In this document: positions 32,579 through 40,073 of the stretch, one piece after another
Position numbering within the stretch: position 1 is the stretch's first letter
Layout of the letters: each line of letters starts with the position of its first letter
From: Faecalibacterium duncaniae
GTDB lineage: Bacteria; Bacillota; Clostridia; Oscillospirales; Ruminococcaceae
DNA length: 64,000 bases
Direction: 5' to 3'
Assembly (NCBI RefSeq): GCF_010509575.1
Contig: NZ_CP048437.1
Coordinates: 2,852,001-2,916,000, forward strand
Notes under the pieces: generated by a model
What the model was told of the DNA's origin: nothing
The model's database searches: none
What the model saw: only the letters and a program-made list of their open reading frames with translations
Translations under genes and position numbers: made by a program

Positions 32579-32644
32579 AAGAGCAATTTCGTGTTCATTT
32601 ATATAACAGTTCATATACTCCGCCAAAGATATTACGTCTTGGAA

Positions 32645-33529
32645 TCACTCGACCGGATTGGTCAGCGTACCAATACCATCGATCTCGCACCGCACCACGT
32701 CTCCGGGCTTGAGGAACTGCGGCGGGTCCATGCCCATGCCCACACCCGCCGGGGTGCCGGTGGCAATGATGGTGCCCGCTTTCAGGGTCATGCCCTGCGA
32801 AAGCTCGGCAATGACATGGTCGATGTCAAAGATCTGCAGGGCGGTATTGGAATCCTGCCGCTTCTCGCCGTTGACAAAGCTGCGGATGCCCAGCCTGGGC
32901 GGGTAGTCGGCAAAGGCATCTGCCGTGACGATGCAGGGCCCGATGGGGGTAAAACCGTCCAGACTCTTGCCAAAGTACCACTGTTTGTGCGCCGTCTGCA
33001 CATCCCGGGCTGAGACATCGTTCAGGATGGTGTAGCCGAAGATATAGTCCCGGGTCTGACCGGCGGGCACATCCCTGGCATCCCTGCCCAGCACCACAGC
33101 CAGCTCACACTCGTAATCCAGCTTTTTCACCAGATCGGTGTGGGCCTCGATGGGGCCGCCGTCCGGCACGGCGCGGGTCACGCGCTTGGAAAAGTAGATG
33201 GCATCCTCGTGCTTGGTGGCAAAGGCAGCGGCAGAATATTTCTCCGCCTCATCGGAGTGGGCCATATAATTGATGCCCAGGCAGATGACATCCTGTGCCG
33301 GGGCCGGGATGGGGCTTTCCAGCGTGACGGCCTCCACAGGCAGAGCGGGAATGCCCGCAATGGCCAGCGACAGCCCATACCGCACCTGCGGGGTCAGAAA
33401 CGGGATGGCCTCGCTCAGGGTCTCATAGCTCAGGCCCAGCCAGCTCAGCGGCCAGACCTGCCGCCCATCCTCCGATAAAATCGCCGGGTCTTCCACGCCG
33501 TCCGGCAAGCGGCAGGTAATAAAGCGCAT
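32645..33529 (-). CDS. Fumarylacetoacetate hydrolase-family protein
   Basis: 294 residues. The C-terminal 200 residues are the FAH fold, with VICLGINYMAHSDEAEKY, the metal-binding acidic residues in LDYECELAVVLGRDA and the terminal GTIIATGTPAGVG. Members hydrolyse or decarboxylate acylpyruvates and related keto acids. The substrate is not clear. AAAGGGG precedes the ATG. It lies 15 bases after the DJ-1 gene and is probably cotranscribed. Confidence 0.9.
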   Translation of the reverse strand: MRFITCRLPDGVEDPAILSEDGRQVWPLSWLGLSYETLSEAIPFLTPQVRYGLSLAIAGIPALPVEAVTLESPIPAPAQDVICLGINYMAHSDEAEKYSAAAFATKHEDAIYFSKRVTRAVPDGGPIEAHTDLVKKLDYECELAVVLGRDARDVPAGQTRDYIFGYTILNDVSARDVQTAHKQWYFGKSLDGFTPIGPCIVTADAFADYPPRLGIRSFVNGEKRQDSNTALQIFDIDHVIAELSQGMTLKAGTIIATGTPAGVGMGMDPPQFLKPGDVVRCEIDGIGTLTNPVE

Positions 33530-33544
33530 ACCGCATCCCCTTTC

Positions 33545-34096
33545 TCAGTGCCGATACGCAATGGCGTTCCGGATACGCTCCGCCTCGGCCTGACCAGCCA
33601 GCTGGCGCACCAGTTCCAGTGCAAAGGGGATAGCACCGCCCAGCCCATAGCTGGTGGTGATGTTGCCATCCACCACGACCTCTTCATCGTGGACGATGGC
33701 ACCGGCCAGTTGATCCTGGAAGCCAGCGTGGGCGGTGGCGTTCCTGCCCTCCAGCAGGCCCAGAGAGGCCAGGATGCTGGGGGCGGCACAGATGGCGGCC
33801 ACCTTCCGGCCCGCCTTTGCAAAGGCGGCACAGGTCTCGGTGACCGTCTTGTTGGCGGCAAGGTTGGGTGTGCCCGGGATCCCGCCGGGCAGAACGACCA
33901 TGTCCACATCGGAATAATCCACTTCCTCGGCCAGCGCATCGGCGGTCAGGTGGATCTTATGGCTGCTCACCAGCTCCCTGCGGCCCATGGCAGAGGCCAC
34001 GATGACCTCCACCTTGGCGCGGCGCAGCAGGTCAACCACCAGCAGAGCTTCGCACTCCTCGGTGCCATCGGCAAAAAATACAACTGCCTTACTCAT
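33545..34096 (-). CDS. DJ-1/PfpI-family protein
   Basis: 183 residues with the Rossmann-like DJ-1 fold: VFFADGTEECEALLVVDLLRRA at the start, the conserved glutamate in that segment and the reactive cysteine in VAAICAAPSILASLG near residue 100. Bacterial relatives act as glyoxalases, chaperones or repair enzymes. Upstream partner of the FAH-family gene. GGGAG precedes the ATG. Confidence 0.92.
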   Translation of the reverse strand: MSKAVVFFADGTEECEALLVVDLLRRAKVEVIVASAMGRRELVSSHKIHLTADALAEEVDYSDVDMVVLPGGIPGTPNLAANKTVTETCAAFAKAGRKVAAICAAPSILASLGLLEGRNATAHAGFQDQLAGAIVHDEEVVVDGNITTSYGLGGAIPFALELVRQLAGQAEAERIRNAIAYRH

Positions 34097-34120
34097 CTTT
34101 ACAGACTCCCTTCTAAAAAA

Positions 34121-34160
34121 GCGCGCCGCAGGGCGGGTGCTCCCCTGCCCCGCGGCGCGC
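34121..34160 (-). terminator. Strong GC-rich terminator of the TrpR-like gene
   Basis: GCGCGCCGC and GGGC pair with GCCC and GCGGCGCGC; the minus strand continues TTTTTTAG. Confidence 0.85.
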
Positions 34161-34168
34161 GGTCCGTG

Positions 34169-34468
34169 TTATTCTTCGGCGGGCTGTTCCGCCTTTTCTT
34201 CCAGCAGGCGGCGCAGCACGCTGTCATCCTTGCTGATGACCCGGCTCACCCGGCTGATGATGGCGCTGGACGCACCAATGTTGCCCATGATGCTGGTATA
34301 GCTCTGCTTGTTGACCAGCTTTTCCGCGATGTTATACCGCTGCTCCATTGCACTGAGCTCGGCGTAGCTGCAAACATCCTGCAAAAAGCGGTAGCACTCC
34401 TCAGGCGTTTTCAATTCCAGCAATGCAGAATACAGGCCGGACTCTCCGGTGGGATGATCTTTTGCCAT
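34169..34468 (-). CDS. YerC/YecD-family TrpR-related regulator
   Basis: 99 residues. Helical protein with the Trp-repressor-like region ELKTPEECYRFLQDVCSYAELSAMEQR and helix-turn-helix SYTSIMGNIGASSAIISRVSR. The YerC/YecD family is widespread in Firmicutes but poorly studied. It stands alone between its promoter and a strong terminator. A palindrome overlaps the -10 box of its promoter. Confidence 0.9.
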   Translation of the reverse strand: MAKDHPTGESGLYSALLELKTPEECYRFLQDVCSYAELSAMEQRYNIAEKLVNKQSYTSIMGNIGASSAIISRVSRVISKDDSVLRRLLEEKAEQPAEE

Positions 34469-34525
34469 GGCTTGTTCCTCCCCTATCGTTCAGGTTGGGT
34501 CTGGCCCGCGCGGGGCACTTCAATA

Positions 34526-34563
34526 CACTACTTTATTGTAGTGCAAACGCGGCAAAAAATCAA
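34526..34563 (-). promoter_or_regulatory. Promoter with palindromic operator
   Basis: Minus strand TTGATT (34558-34563), 17 bp, TACAAT (34535-34540). The inverted repeat CACTAC-TTTATT-GTAGTG (34526-34543) covers the -10 box, so a dimeric protein bound there would block RNA polymerase. Confidence 0.7.
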
Positions 34564-34571
34564 CGGGAAAT

Positions 34572-35063
34572 TTACAGCATTTTTTCCAGCGTGGTCAGCT
34601 GCATGGGAATGCCCGCAGCTTCTGCCTCGGCGGGGCCCAGCACGCGGTAGCCCTTGGTCTTGAAGAACTGCAGCACCGGCAGGCACTTGGTGTGCACCTC
34701 GCAGTACAGGCGGCCCCGGCCCTCACCCCGGGCCAGGCGCTCACAGGTGGCCAGGATATCCCGGCCCAATGCCTTGCCCCGGTACTCGGGCTTGAGGTAG
34801 AGGTGGAGCAGGTGCAGGGCCGTGTTCTCCATCTTCCAGGCAAAGTAGCCGATGGTCTTGCCGCCCAGCACCACGAGGAAATAGTTCACATCGTTGTCGA
34901 TATCTGCCTCAATGGCATCGGCGCTCTGCAGCGTTTCCACCAGCGTGTCCAGCTGCTTTGCGGGGTAATAGCGCTTGTAGACCTCGTGCCAGATCTCACT
35001 GGCAAGGTCAGCGTTGGCGTGAATGTATTTGGCCTTTGCGACCAGCTTGTAATCGGGTTTCAT
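34572..35063 (-). CDS. GNAT-family N-acetyltransferase
   Basis: 163 residues. Typical order of GNAT elements: NADLASEIWHEVYKRYY, strand NYFLVVLGGKTIGYFAWK, the acetyl-CoA loop PEYRGKALGRDIL and VLQFFKTKGYRVLG near the end. Target unknown. AAGGAGC before the ATG. Second gene after the nitroreductase, eight bases apart. Confidence 0.88.
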   Translation of the reverse strand: MKPDYKLVAKAKYIHANADLASEIWHEVYKRYYPAKQLDTLVETLQSADAIEADIDNDVNYFLVVLGGKTIGYFAWKMENTALHLLHLYLKPEYRGKALGRDILATCERLARGEGRGRLYCEVHTKCLPVLQFFKTKGYRVLGPAEAEAAGIPMQLTTLEKML

Positions 35064-35071
35064 AGTGCTCC

Positions 35072-35593
35072 TTATGCGTATACGATATAATCCGGCTTGC
35101 GGGGGGCGGCGGGGCGGGGTTCCTCTGCCGGGTAGCCCAGAATGCAGTGGCCCACACCGATATAGTCCCCTTCAATGCCCCACTTCTTCAGCAGGGCCTT
35201 GCCCTCTTCGGTCTCGAACTCTTCCTTTGCGCGGTTGATCCAGCAGCTGCCCAGCCCGATGGCGGCAGCAGCGTTCATCAGGTTGCCCATCACAAGGCTG
35301 CCGTCCTGCACTCCACAGCGGGCGTTGGCATCCGCCAGCACCACCAGAATGGTGGGGGCACCGTACATGGGGTCGCCCGTGTTGCCCATCACGGCAGCAT
35401 TCATCCGGGTGAGCTGGGCGCGGGTCTCGGCATCCTGCACCACCACGATCTTTGCACTCTGGCGGTTCATAGCGCTGGGGGCAAAGGTGCCTGCGCGCAG
35501 AACGGCTTCCAGCTCCTCTTTCGTGATCTGCTCCGGCTTGTAGGCGCGGCAGCTGCGGCGGGTCTCAAGGGTATGTAAGGTTTCATTGGTCAT
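35072..35593 (-). CDS. Nitroreductase-family flavoprotein
   Basis: 173 residues. The FMN-binding start ETRRSCRAYKPEQITKEELEAVLRAG and APSAMNRQS are diagnostic, and GLGSCWINRA and GHCILGYPAEEPRPAAPRKPDYI complete the family pattern. It uses NAD(P)H to reduce nitro compounds, quinones or enones. ATG 35593 is chosen over a longer frame because GGGAGGG and a clear promoter lie directly before it. Confidence 0.92.
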   Translation of the reverse strand: MTNETLHTLETRRSCRAYKPEQITKEELEAVLRAGTFAPSAMNRQSAKIVVVQDAETRAQLTRMNAAVMGNTGDPMYGAPTILVVLADANARCGVQDGSLVMGNLMNAAAAIGLGSCWINRAKEEFETEEGKALLKKWGIEGDYIGVGHCILGYPAEEPRPAAPRKPDYIVYA

Positions 35594-35624
35594 AGCAATT
35601 TCCCTCCCTAAAAGTTCTGGTGTT

Positions 35625-35653
35625 ATTGTACCATACAACGCCGTAAAGTGCAA
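35625..35653 (-). promoter_or_regulatory. Nitroreductase operon promoter
   Basis: Minus strand TTGCAC (35648-35653), 17 bp, TACAAT (35625-35630). Confidence 0.8.
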
Positions 35654-35661
35654 AACAAAAA

Positions 35662-35697
35662 GGCGGCTGCGCCTTCCTTTTTGAAAGCGCAGCCGCC
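35662..35697 (-). terminator. Terminator of the small membrane gene
   Basis: GGCGGCTGCGC pairs with GCGCAGCCGCC; the minus strand continues TTTTTGTTTTG. Confidence 0.88.
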
Positions 35698-35730
35698 TGA
35701 TTGCTCTTCGTTGGTTTGGAACGAGATGTT

Positions 35731-35913
35731 TTACAGCGCGGTCTTGATGTTGTGATGCGTGGAGCTGTAACGAACAACTGCTTCCATCAGGGCAACGGGC
35801 CACAGAATGACCTTACCCAGAATCTCGGCCGGCTTGACATCCACCGTATCCATGCTGTTGATGCCGAACAGAACCAGACAAGCAATGCCGCAACCCAGAA
35901 TGTAATAGTACAT
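35731..35913 (-). CDS. Small membrane protein of unknown function
   Basis: 60 residues. One hydrophobic helix at the start (YYILGCGIACLVLFGI), an acidic turn (MDTVDVK) and a second hydrophobic stretch (ILGKVILWPVALMEAV). AGGAGG precedes the ATG, a consensus-like promoter lies upstream and a strong terminator downstream, so it is very likely expressed. No family recognised. Confidence 0.75.
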   Translation of the reverse strand: MYYYILGCGIACLVLFGINSMDTVDVKPAEILGKVILWPVALMEAVVRYSSTHHNIKTAL

Positions 35914-35996
35914 AAGTCAAACCTCCTATATTTTTCTCACAGGCTTACGCCTGAAGCTCAAGTGTCGGCGGGGCGTTTTCCGCTCTCCGCATTCTT

Positions 35997-36025
35997 ACTA
36001 TACCGCAGTTTTGATATAAAGTCAA
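35997..36025 (-). promoter_or_regulatory. Promoter of the 60-residue membrane protein
   Basis: Minus strand TTGACT (36020-36025), 17 bp, TATAGT (35997-36002). The remaining gap to 36347 is AT-rich and holds an imperfect inverted repeat TAAAGC/GCTTTA around 36085-36112 but no gene. Confidence 0.8.
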
Positions 36026-36347
36026 TATCCAAAAACGTGAAACAAATTAAAGTTTCTTTTGAAAGCCGTTTTGTTCATGTAAATAAAGCAGTAAAGTTCA
36101 CTTTGCTTTATAAATGTGAAGTCAGTGTCCTGAATTGGCCGTGAGCCGGAAACAAATTGTTCATATTCTGCCCTGAAAGAGGCCGAAAACGGTCGTTTTG
36201 TACTTGTAAGAAAAACAGGAAATGGTGCACAAAGCTCCATCTGCAATTTTGTGCAGAGCGCCCTGCAATAACAGCTGTTTTTCATACGTTTACAGGTTAA
36301 GGAAAGACGTGTCGGAATTTTTTGTTTTTTGAAGTGAGGACACCGCC

Positions 36348-37295
36348 ATGAAGAAAATTTTTCGCAAAAAAATTTTTGCTTTTTTCCTCTCGGCCCTGCT
36401 GGTGCTGGCCCTTTCCCTGCCCGTTTTTGCGGACATGGGCCCCAAGCCCTCGGTCACGCTCAAGCTCTATTACACACCGGGCCAACGCTATGCTGTCACC
36501 CTGCTGGGCAATACGGCCCTCAACGGCCCCTGGACCGCCCCGGCAGACTACCGGGAGCGGATGGGTTCCCGCGAGGCCTGGGAGGCCTTCCGGAACTACC
36601 CCGCCCCGGAGGGCTACTACTTTCTGGGCTATTTTCAGGAATACCCCGGCGATGCCGATGCAGAGTTCGTCTGGGGCTACTACCCGCCCAACAAGTTCTA
36701 TGTTCTGCTCTATAATATAGAGACTGGTACATTCTACCGCAGTGAGGAGCCGGTGGAGCGCTATGCCTTTTCCAGCGAGTGGCAGGTGCTTCTCGATTCC
36801 CAAGACGGCCTGCGGATCTACCACAACCGCAACGATTCCGACATCCTTTCCTCCTTTGCCGCCCGGGTGCTCATTACCCTGATTTTAGAGCTGACGTGGG
36901 GCATCCTGCTTTTCGGGCTGCGCGGCCCTGCCCAGCGCACTCTCATCGGCAAGGTCAACCTTGCCACGCAGATCATCCTGAACCTCGGGCTGTGCTACGG
37001 CACGCTCTATCTCGGGCCGATGTGGGGCAATTTTCTTTATTTTGCACTGGAGGTGCTGGTGTTCTCCGTGGAAGCCTTTGTCTACAACCGGTATCTGCCC
37101 TGGCCGGAGGGCAAAAAGCCTCACCCCATCTTCTATGCGCTGACCGCCAATCTCCTTTCCTTCAGCATCGGGCTGGAATTGAACACCCACTGCACCAACA
37201 CGCAGATCCGGCTGATCGGGCTTGCCTGTCTGGTGCTGTGGTACGCCGGGCCGTGGTTCTGTCGAAAGCTGCGGAAAGTGCAAAATGCACAATAA
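36348..37295 (+). CDS. Membrane protein with exported N-terminal domain
   Basis: 315 residues. A basic signal segment (KKIFRKKIFAFFLSALLVLALSLPVFA) precedes DMGPKPSVTLKL, a motif I recall at the start of the mature part of a conserved Firmicute membrane-protein family. About 135 external residues follow, then five membrane helices (from RVLITLILELTWGILLFG to LIGLACLVLWYAGPW). Function unknown. AGGACACCGCC precedes the ATG with a weak ribosome site. The downstream lectin gene has its own promoter. Confidence 0.75.
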   Translation: MKKIFRKKIFAFFLSALLVLALSLPVFADMGPKPSVTLKLYYTPGQRYAVTLLGNTALNGPWTAPADYRERMGSREAWEAFRNYPAPEGYYFLGYFQEYPGDADAEFVWGYYPPNKFYVLLYNIETGTFYRSEEPVERYAFSSEWQVLLDSQDGLRIYHNRNDSDILSSFAARVLITLILELTWGILLFGLRGPAQRTLIGKVNLATQIILNLGLCYGTLYLGPMWGNFLYFALEVLVFSVEAFVYNRYLPWPEGKKPHPIFYALTANLLSFSIGLELNTHCTNTQIRLIGLACLVLWYAGPWFCRKLRKVQNAQ

Positions 37296-37323
37296 AAAGA
37301 AAAATATTCGTCAAGAATCAATC

Positions 37324-37352
37324 TTGTTGCGCACCGGGAAATCCGCTATAAT
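37324..37352 (+). promoter_or_regulatory. Promoter of the lectin-domain gene
   Basis: TTGTTG (37324-37329), 17 bp, TATAAT (37347-37352). Confidence 0.8.
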
Positions 37353-37395
37353 AGAAGCGTCAAACCAGATTTTACCGGAAAGGAGACACGGACGT

Positions 37396-37983
37396 ATGGC
37401 AAAAGCATCTCAGGTCGTTTTACTGGAAAATGAGTTTTACCTCATCAAGGCACCCAATGGGAAGGTGTTGGAGATCAAGAACTTCAACACGGAGAACGGC
37501 GCGGCCATCCGTCTGTGGGACTACGCCGGGCATCCGTGGCAGCAGTGGCAGTTCGTGGATGCCGGCGAGGGACGCTGGCGGATCAGGAACCGCTTTACGG
37601 GCAAGTTCATCGATCTGGCCCTGGGCGGCGTAGTCGAGGGCACCTGGCTGCACCAGTGGGGCCGCACCAGCGGGCTGAGCCAGTGCTGGGAGCTGGAGTC
37701 CACCCGGAATGGCCGCACCCGCATCCGCAACGTGCTGGCCGACAAATACATCGATCTTGTGGGCATGAACACCTCCAACGGTGCACAGGCCCAGATCTGG
37801 AATTACGTCTCGGGCGGCAATCAGGAATGGAACCTGGTGCGCGTTGACCCCGACACCGCGCAGACCAACGCCCGTGCCGAGGAGAAGCGGGACCCGGAGC
37901 CCACGCCCTCCCAGCGCAAGCACCAGAATGATCTGGTGCGGAAGCTGAACAACGCCGGAAAAGGCCGGGCCGCACGGAAATAA
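37396..37983 (+). CDS. Ricin-type beta-trefoil lectin domain protein
   Basis: 195 residues. Three repeats of a beta-trefoil are visible: FYLIKAPNGKVLEIKNFNTENGAAIRLWDYAG, WRIRNRFTGKFIDL and RIRNVLADKYIDLVGMNTSNG, given here in pieces; each ends in the Q-x-W type core (QQWQF, QCWEL, QEWNL). Such domains bind sugars. There is no signal peptide or membrane helix, and the last 40 residues are charged and disordered. A cytosolic lectin-like protein is unusual. AAAGGAG precedes the ATG. Confidence 0.85.
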   Translation: MAKASQVVLLENEFYLIKAPNGKVLEIKNFNTENGAAIRLWDYAGHPWQQWQFVDAGEGRWRIRNRFTGKFIDLALGGVVEGTWLHQWGRTSGLSQCWELESTRNGRTRIRNVLADKYIDLVGMNTSNGAQAQIWNYVSGGNQEWNLVRVDPDTAQTNARAEEKRDPEPTPSQRKHQNDLVRKLNNAGKGRAARK

Positions 37984-37994
37984 GAAACGATAAA

Positions 37995-38026
37995 AGCGTC
38001 CCACAGGGGGCTCCCTGTGGGACGCT
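37995..38026 (+). terminator. Intrinsic terminator
   Basis: AGCGTCCCACAGGG pairs with CCCTGTGGGACGCT, followed by TTTTTG. Confidence 0.88.
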
Positions 38027-38059
38027 TTTTGTAATGCTGACAGAAACGGAGAATTGCTG

Positions 38060-38548
38060 ATGGATTCCAAATTTCCCATGCGCAACACCACCCTGTGCTA
38101 TCTGGAACAGGATGATGCCTACCTGATGCTCCACCGCGTGACCAAGAAGAACGACCTGAACCACGACAAATGGATCGGCGTGGGCGGCAAGTTTGAGCCG
38201 TTTGAAAGCCCGGAGGACTGCCTGCTGCGGGAAGTACAGGAGGAGACCGGCCTCACCCTGACCTCCTACCGCTGCCGGGGCGTAGTGACCTTTCTTCTGG
38301 GCGAGCTGACCGAATACATGTTCCTTTACACCGCCGATGCCTGGACGGGCACACTGGTAAAGGATGCCGCCCGGAACGAGGGCATTCTGGAATGGGTGCC
38401 CAAAGAGCAGGTGGAGCAGCTGCCCATCTGGGAGGGCGACAAGATTTTCTTCCGCCTGCTCGAGGAGGACAGACCCTTTTTCTCGCTCAAACTCCGATAT
38501 GAAGATGATACGCTGGCTGAAGCCGTGTTGGACGGGAAACCTTTATAA
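38060..38548 (+). CDS. Nudix hydrolase (8-oxo-dGTP diphosphatase-like)
   Basis: 162 residues. The Nudix box runs from GGKFEPFESPEDCLLREVQE to ETGL with the REVQEE metal site near residue 60. The RNTTLCYLEQDDAYLMLHR start and WIGVGGK resemble MutT/YtkD-type enzymes that clean oxidised nucleotides. ATG 38060 is chosen, GGAG upstream; an in-frame TTG two codons earlier is less likely. The stop codon abuts a structured repeat. Confidence 0.92.
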   Translation: MDSKFPMRNTTLCYLEQDDAYLMLHRVTKKNDLNHDKWIGVGGKFEPFESPEDCLLREVQEETGLTLTSYRCRGVVTFLLGELTEYMFLYTADAWTGTLVKDAARNEGILEWVPKEQVEQLPIWEGDKIFFRLLEEDRPFFSLKLRYEDDTLAEAVLDGKPL

Positions 38549-38651
38549 CTCCCTCAGTCACGGCTTTGCCGTGCCAGCTCCCTCGGAGAGGGAGCCTTTT
38601 AGCCTCCCTCATTGAAGGAGGTGGCATCGCGTAAGCGATGACGGAGGGAGT
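38549..38651. repeat. Complete structured repeat filling a convergent gap
   Basis: 103 bp that exactly occupy the space between two convergent stop codons. The ends are inverted (ACTCCCTCAGTCA and TGACGGAGGGAGTTT). Inside are CACGGCTTTGCCGTG, CTCCCTCGGAGAGGGAG, CCTCCCTCATTGAAGGAGG and CATCGCGTAAGCGATG, the same hairpin order as at 25206. It probably also serves as terminator on both strands. Confidence 0.85.
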
Positions 38652-39710
38652 TTAGTTCAGCTTCAGATCGCCCTCTTTGATCCAGCCCAGCTTGCGCTCG
38701 ATCTCGCAGAAGAGAACGCTCAGGACAGCGGGCAGAACAAAGCAGATCAGGGCCATGGCAGCCCAGTCCATGGGGGTGATGGCGGCCTTGGTGCCGGCGG
38801 CGATATCGTTCACCCAGCCGGTGTACACGCCGATCTGGCCCACCAGACCGCAGGTGCCCATGCCGGAGGAGACCGCCGCGCCGTTCATCTCAAAGTGGAA
38901 CAGGCAGGTCGCCAGCGGGCCGGTGATGGCCGAGGCCAGCGTGGGGGCGATCCAGATGCGGGGGTTCTTGATGATATTGCCCATCTGGAGCATACTGGTG
39001 CCCAGGCCCTGGCTGACCAGACCGCCCACACCGTTCTCCTTATAGCTCATCACGGCAAAGCCGACCATCTGGGCGCAGCAGCCTGCCACAGCAGCGCCGC
39101 CCGCCAGACCGGTCAGGCCCAGAGCCGCGCAGATGGCGGCAGAGGAGATGGGCAGGGTCAGCGCCACACCCACGATGACAGACACCAGAATGCCCATGAC
39201 CAGCGGGGCCTGCTCAGTGGCCCACATGATCAGGGTGCCCACCTGACTGGCGGCAGCACCGATGGGAGCCGCGATGAGCATGGAAAGGCCCACGCCCACA
39301 AAAATGGTCACCAGCGGGGTGACAAGGATATCGATCTTGGTCTCCTTGCTCACGGCCTTGCCCATCTCAGCAGCCACAATGGCAATGATCAGGACAGCCA
39401 GCGGGCCGCCTGCGCCGCCCAGCGCATTGGCCGAGTAGCCCACAGTGATCAGGCTGAACAGCACCAGCGGGGGGCAGTGCAGTGCCCAGCCGATGGCGCA
39501 GGCCATGGCCGGACCGCTCATGGCCGAGGCATAGCCGCCCAGATCGACCAGCACCTCCAGCCCGGTCTGCTGGCCCAGCGTTTTGATGATGGTGCCGATC
39601 AGCAGGCTGGCGAACAGCCCCTGTGCCATGGCACCCAGAGCCTCGATGAGATAGCGCTGCGGAGTGATAACGATATCCTTCCGCTTCAAAAAGTCCTTTA
39701 CACTTGACAT
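38652..39710 (-). CDS. PTS EIIC-like membrane protein (PTS_EIIC_2 family)
   Basis: 352 residues with about nine membrane helices rich in Gly and Ala. ITPQRYLIEALGAMAQGLFASLLIGTI, SGPAMACAIGWALHCPPLVLFS and GGAGGPLAVLIIAIVAAEMGK match the PTS_EIIC_2 group, small EIIC-like proteins often found without EIIA/EIIB. No EIIA or EIIB gene is near, so sugar transport is uncertain. TTGACA-rich upstream region contains the promoter at 39768. Confidence 0.82.
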   Translation of the reverse strand: MSSVKDFLKRKDIVITPQRYLIEALGAMAQGLFASLLIGTIIKTLGQQTGLEVLVDLGGYASAMSGPAMACAIGWALHCPPLVLFSLITVGYSANALGGAGGPLAVLIIAIVAAEMGKAVSKETKIDILVTPLVTIFVGVGLSMLIAAPIGAAASQVGTLIMWATEQAPLVMGILVSVIVGVALTLPISSAAICAALGLTGLAGGAAVAGCCAQMVGFAVMSYKENGVGGLVSQGLGTSMLQMGNIIKNPRIWIAPTLASAITGPLATCLFHFEMNGAAVSSGMGTCGLVGQIGVYTGWVNDIAAGTKAAITPMDWAAMALICFVLPAVLSVLFCEIERKLGWIKEGDLKLN

Positions 39711-39767
39711 AGACTCTTCCTAACCTTTCTCTCCCGGCCCATTGCGCGGGAGCTTTCCGTGTCAAGT

Positions 39768-39796
39768 ATCATACCATACACCTGTCAAGACAGCAA
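39768..39796 (-). promoter_or_regulatory. Promoter of the PTS EIIC-like gene
   Basis: Minus strand TTGCTG (39791-39796), 17 bp, TATGAT (39768-39773). Confidence 0.6.
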
Positions 39797-39939
39797 GAGG
39801 AGGCCGCGTTTTTCGTCCAAAGCGACAAATTTCACAGCTTTGGATGCAATGATTCTGCTTTCCTGCTCGTTTTTACTGTGGAGCGTGTTTTTCTTTCCGC
39901 TTTTTCTGCCTGACGCGATGCCGGAGCACAGCGAACTGA

Positions 39940-39969
39940 TTGACGGCGACCCGGGTTTGGGTGTATACT
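39940..39969 (+). promoter_or_regulatory. Promoter of the lysozyme gene
   Basis: TTGACG (39940-39945), 18 bp, TATACT (39964-39969). The gap 39711-40073 otherwise holds only the opposite promoter. Confidence 0.7.
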
Positions 39970-40073
39970 GGGAGAGTAAAAATAGCTTTATCCGCAATTA
40001 TGCGAGACTATATTGGCGGGCCGGTGCAGTTCGTGTATCCTGCCCGGTCCAGCTTGGAGGCAGAGCAAGCGGC

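Noticed and set aside
39759..40073. N-terminal extension of the lysozyme gene
   Set aside because: The frame is open, but it includes the promoter TTGACG-18-TATACT and shows no protein-like features; the membrane anchor starts at 40074.
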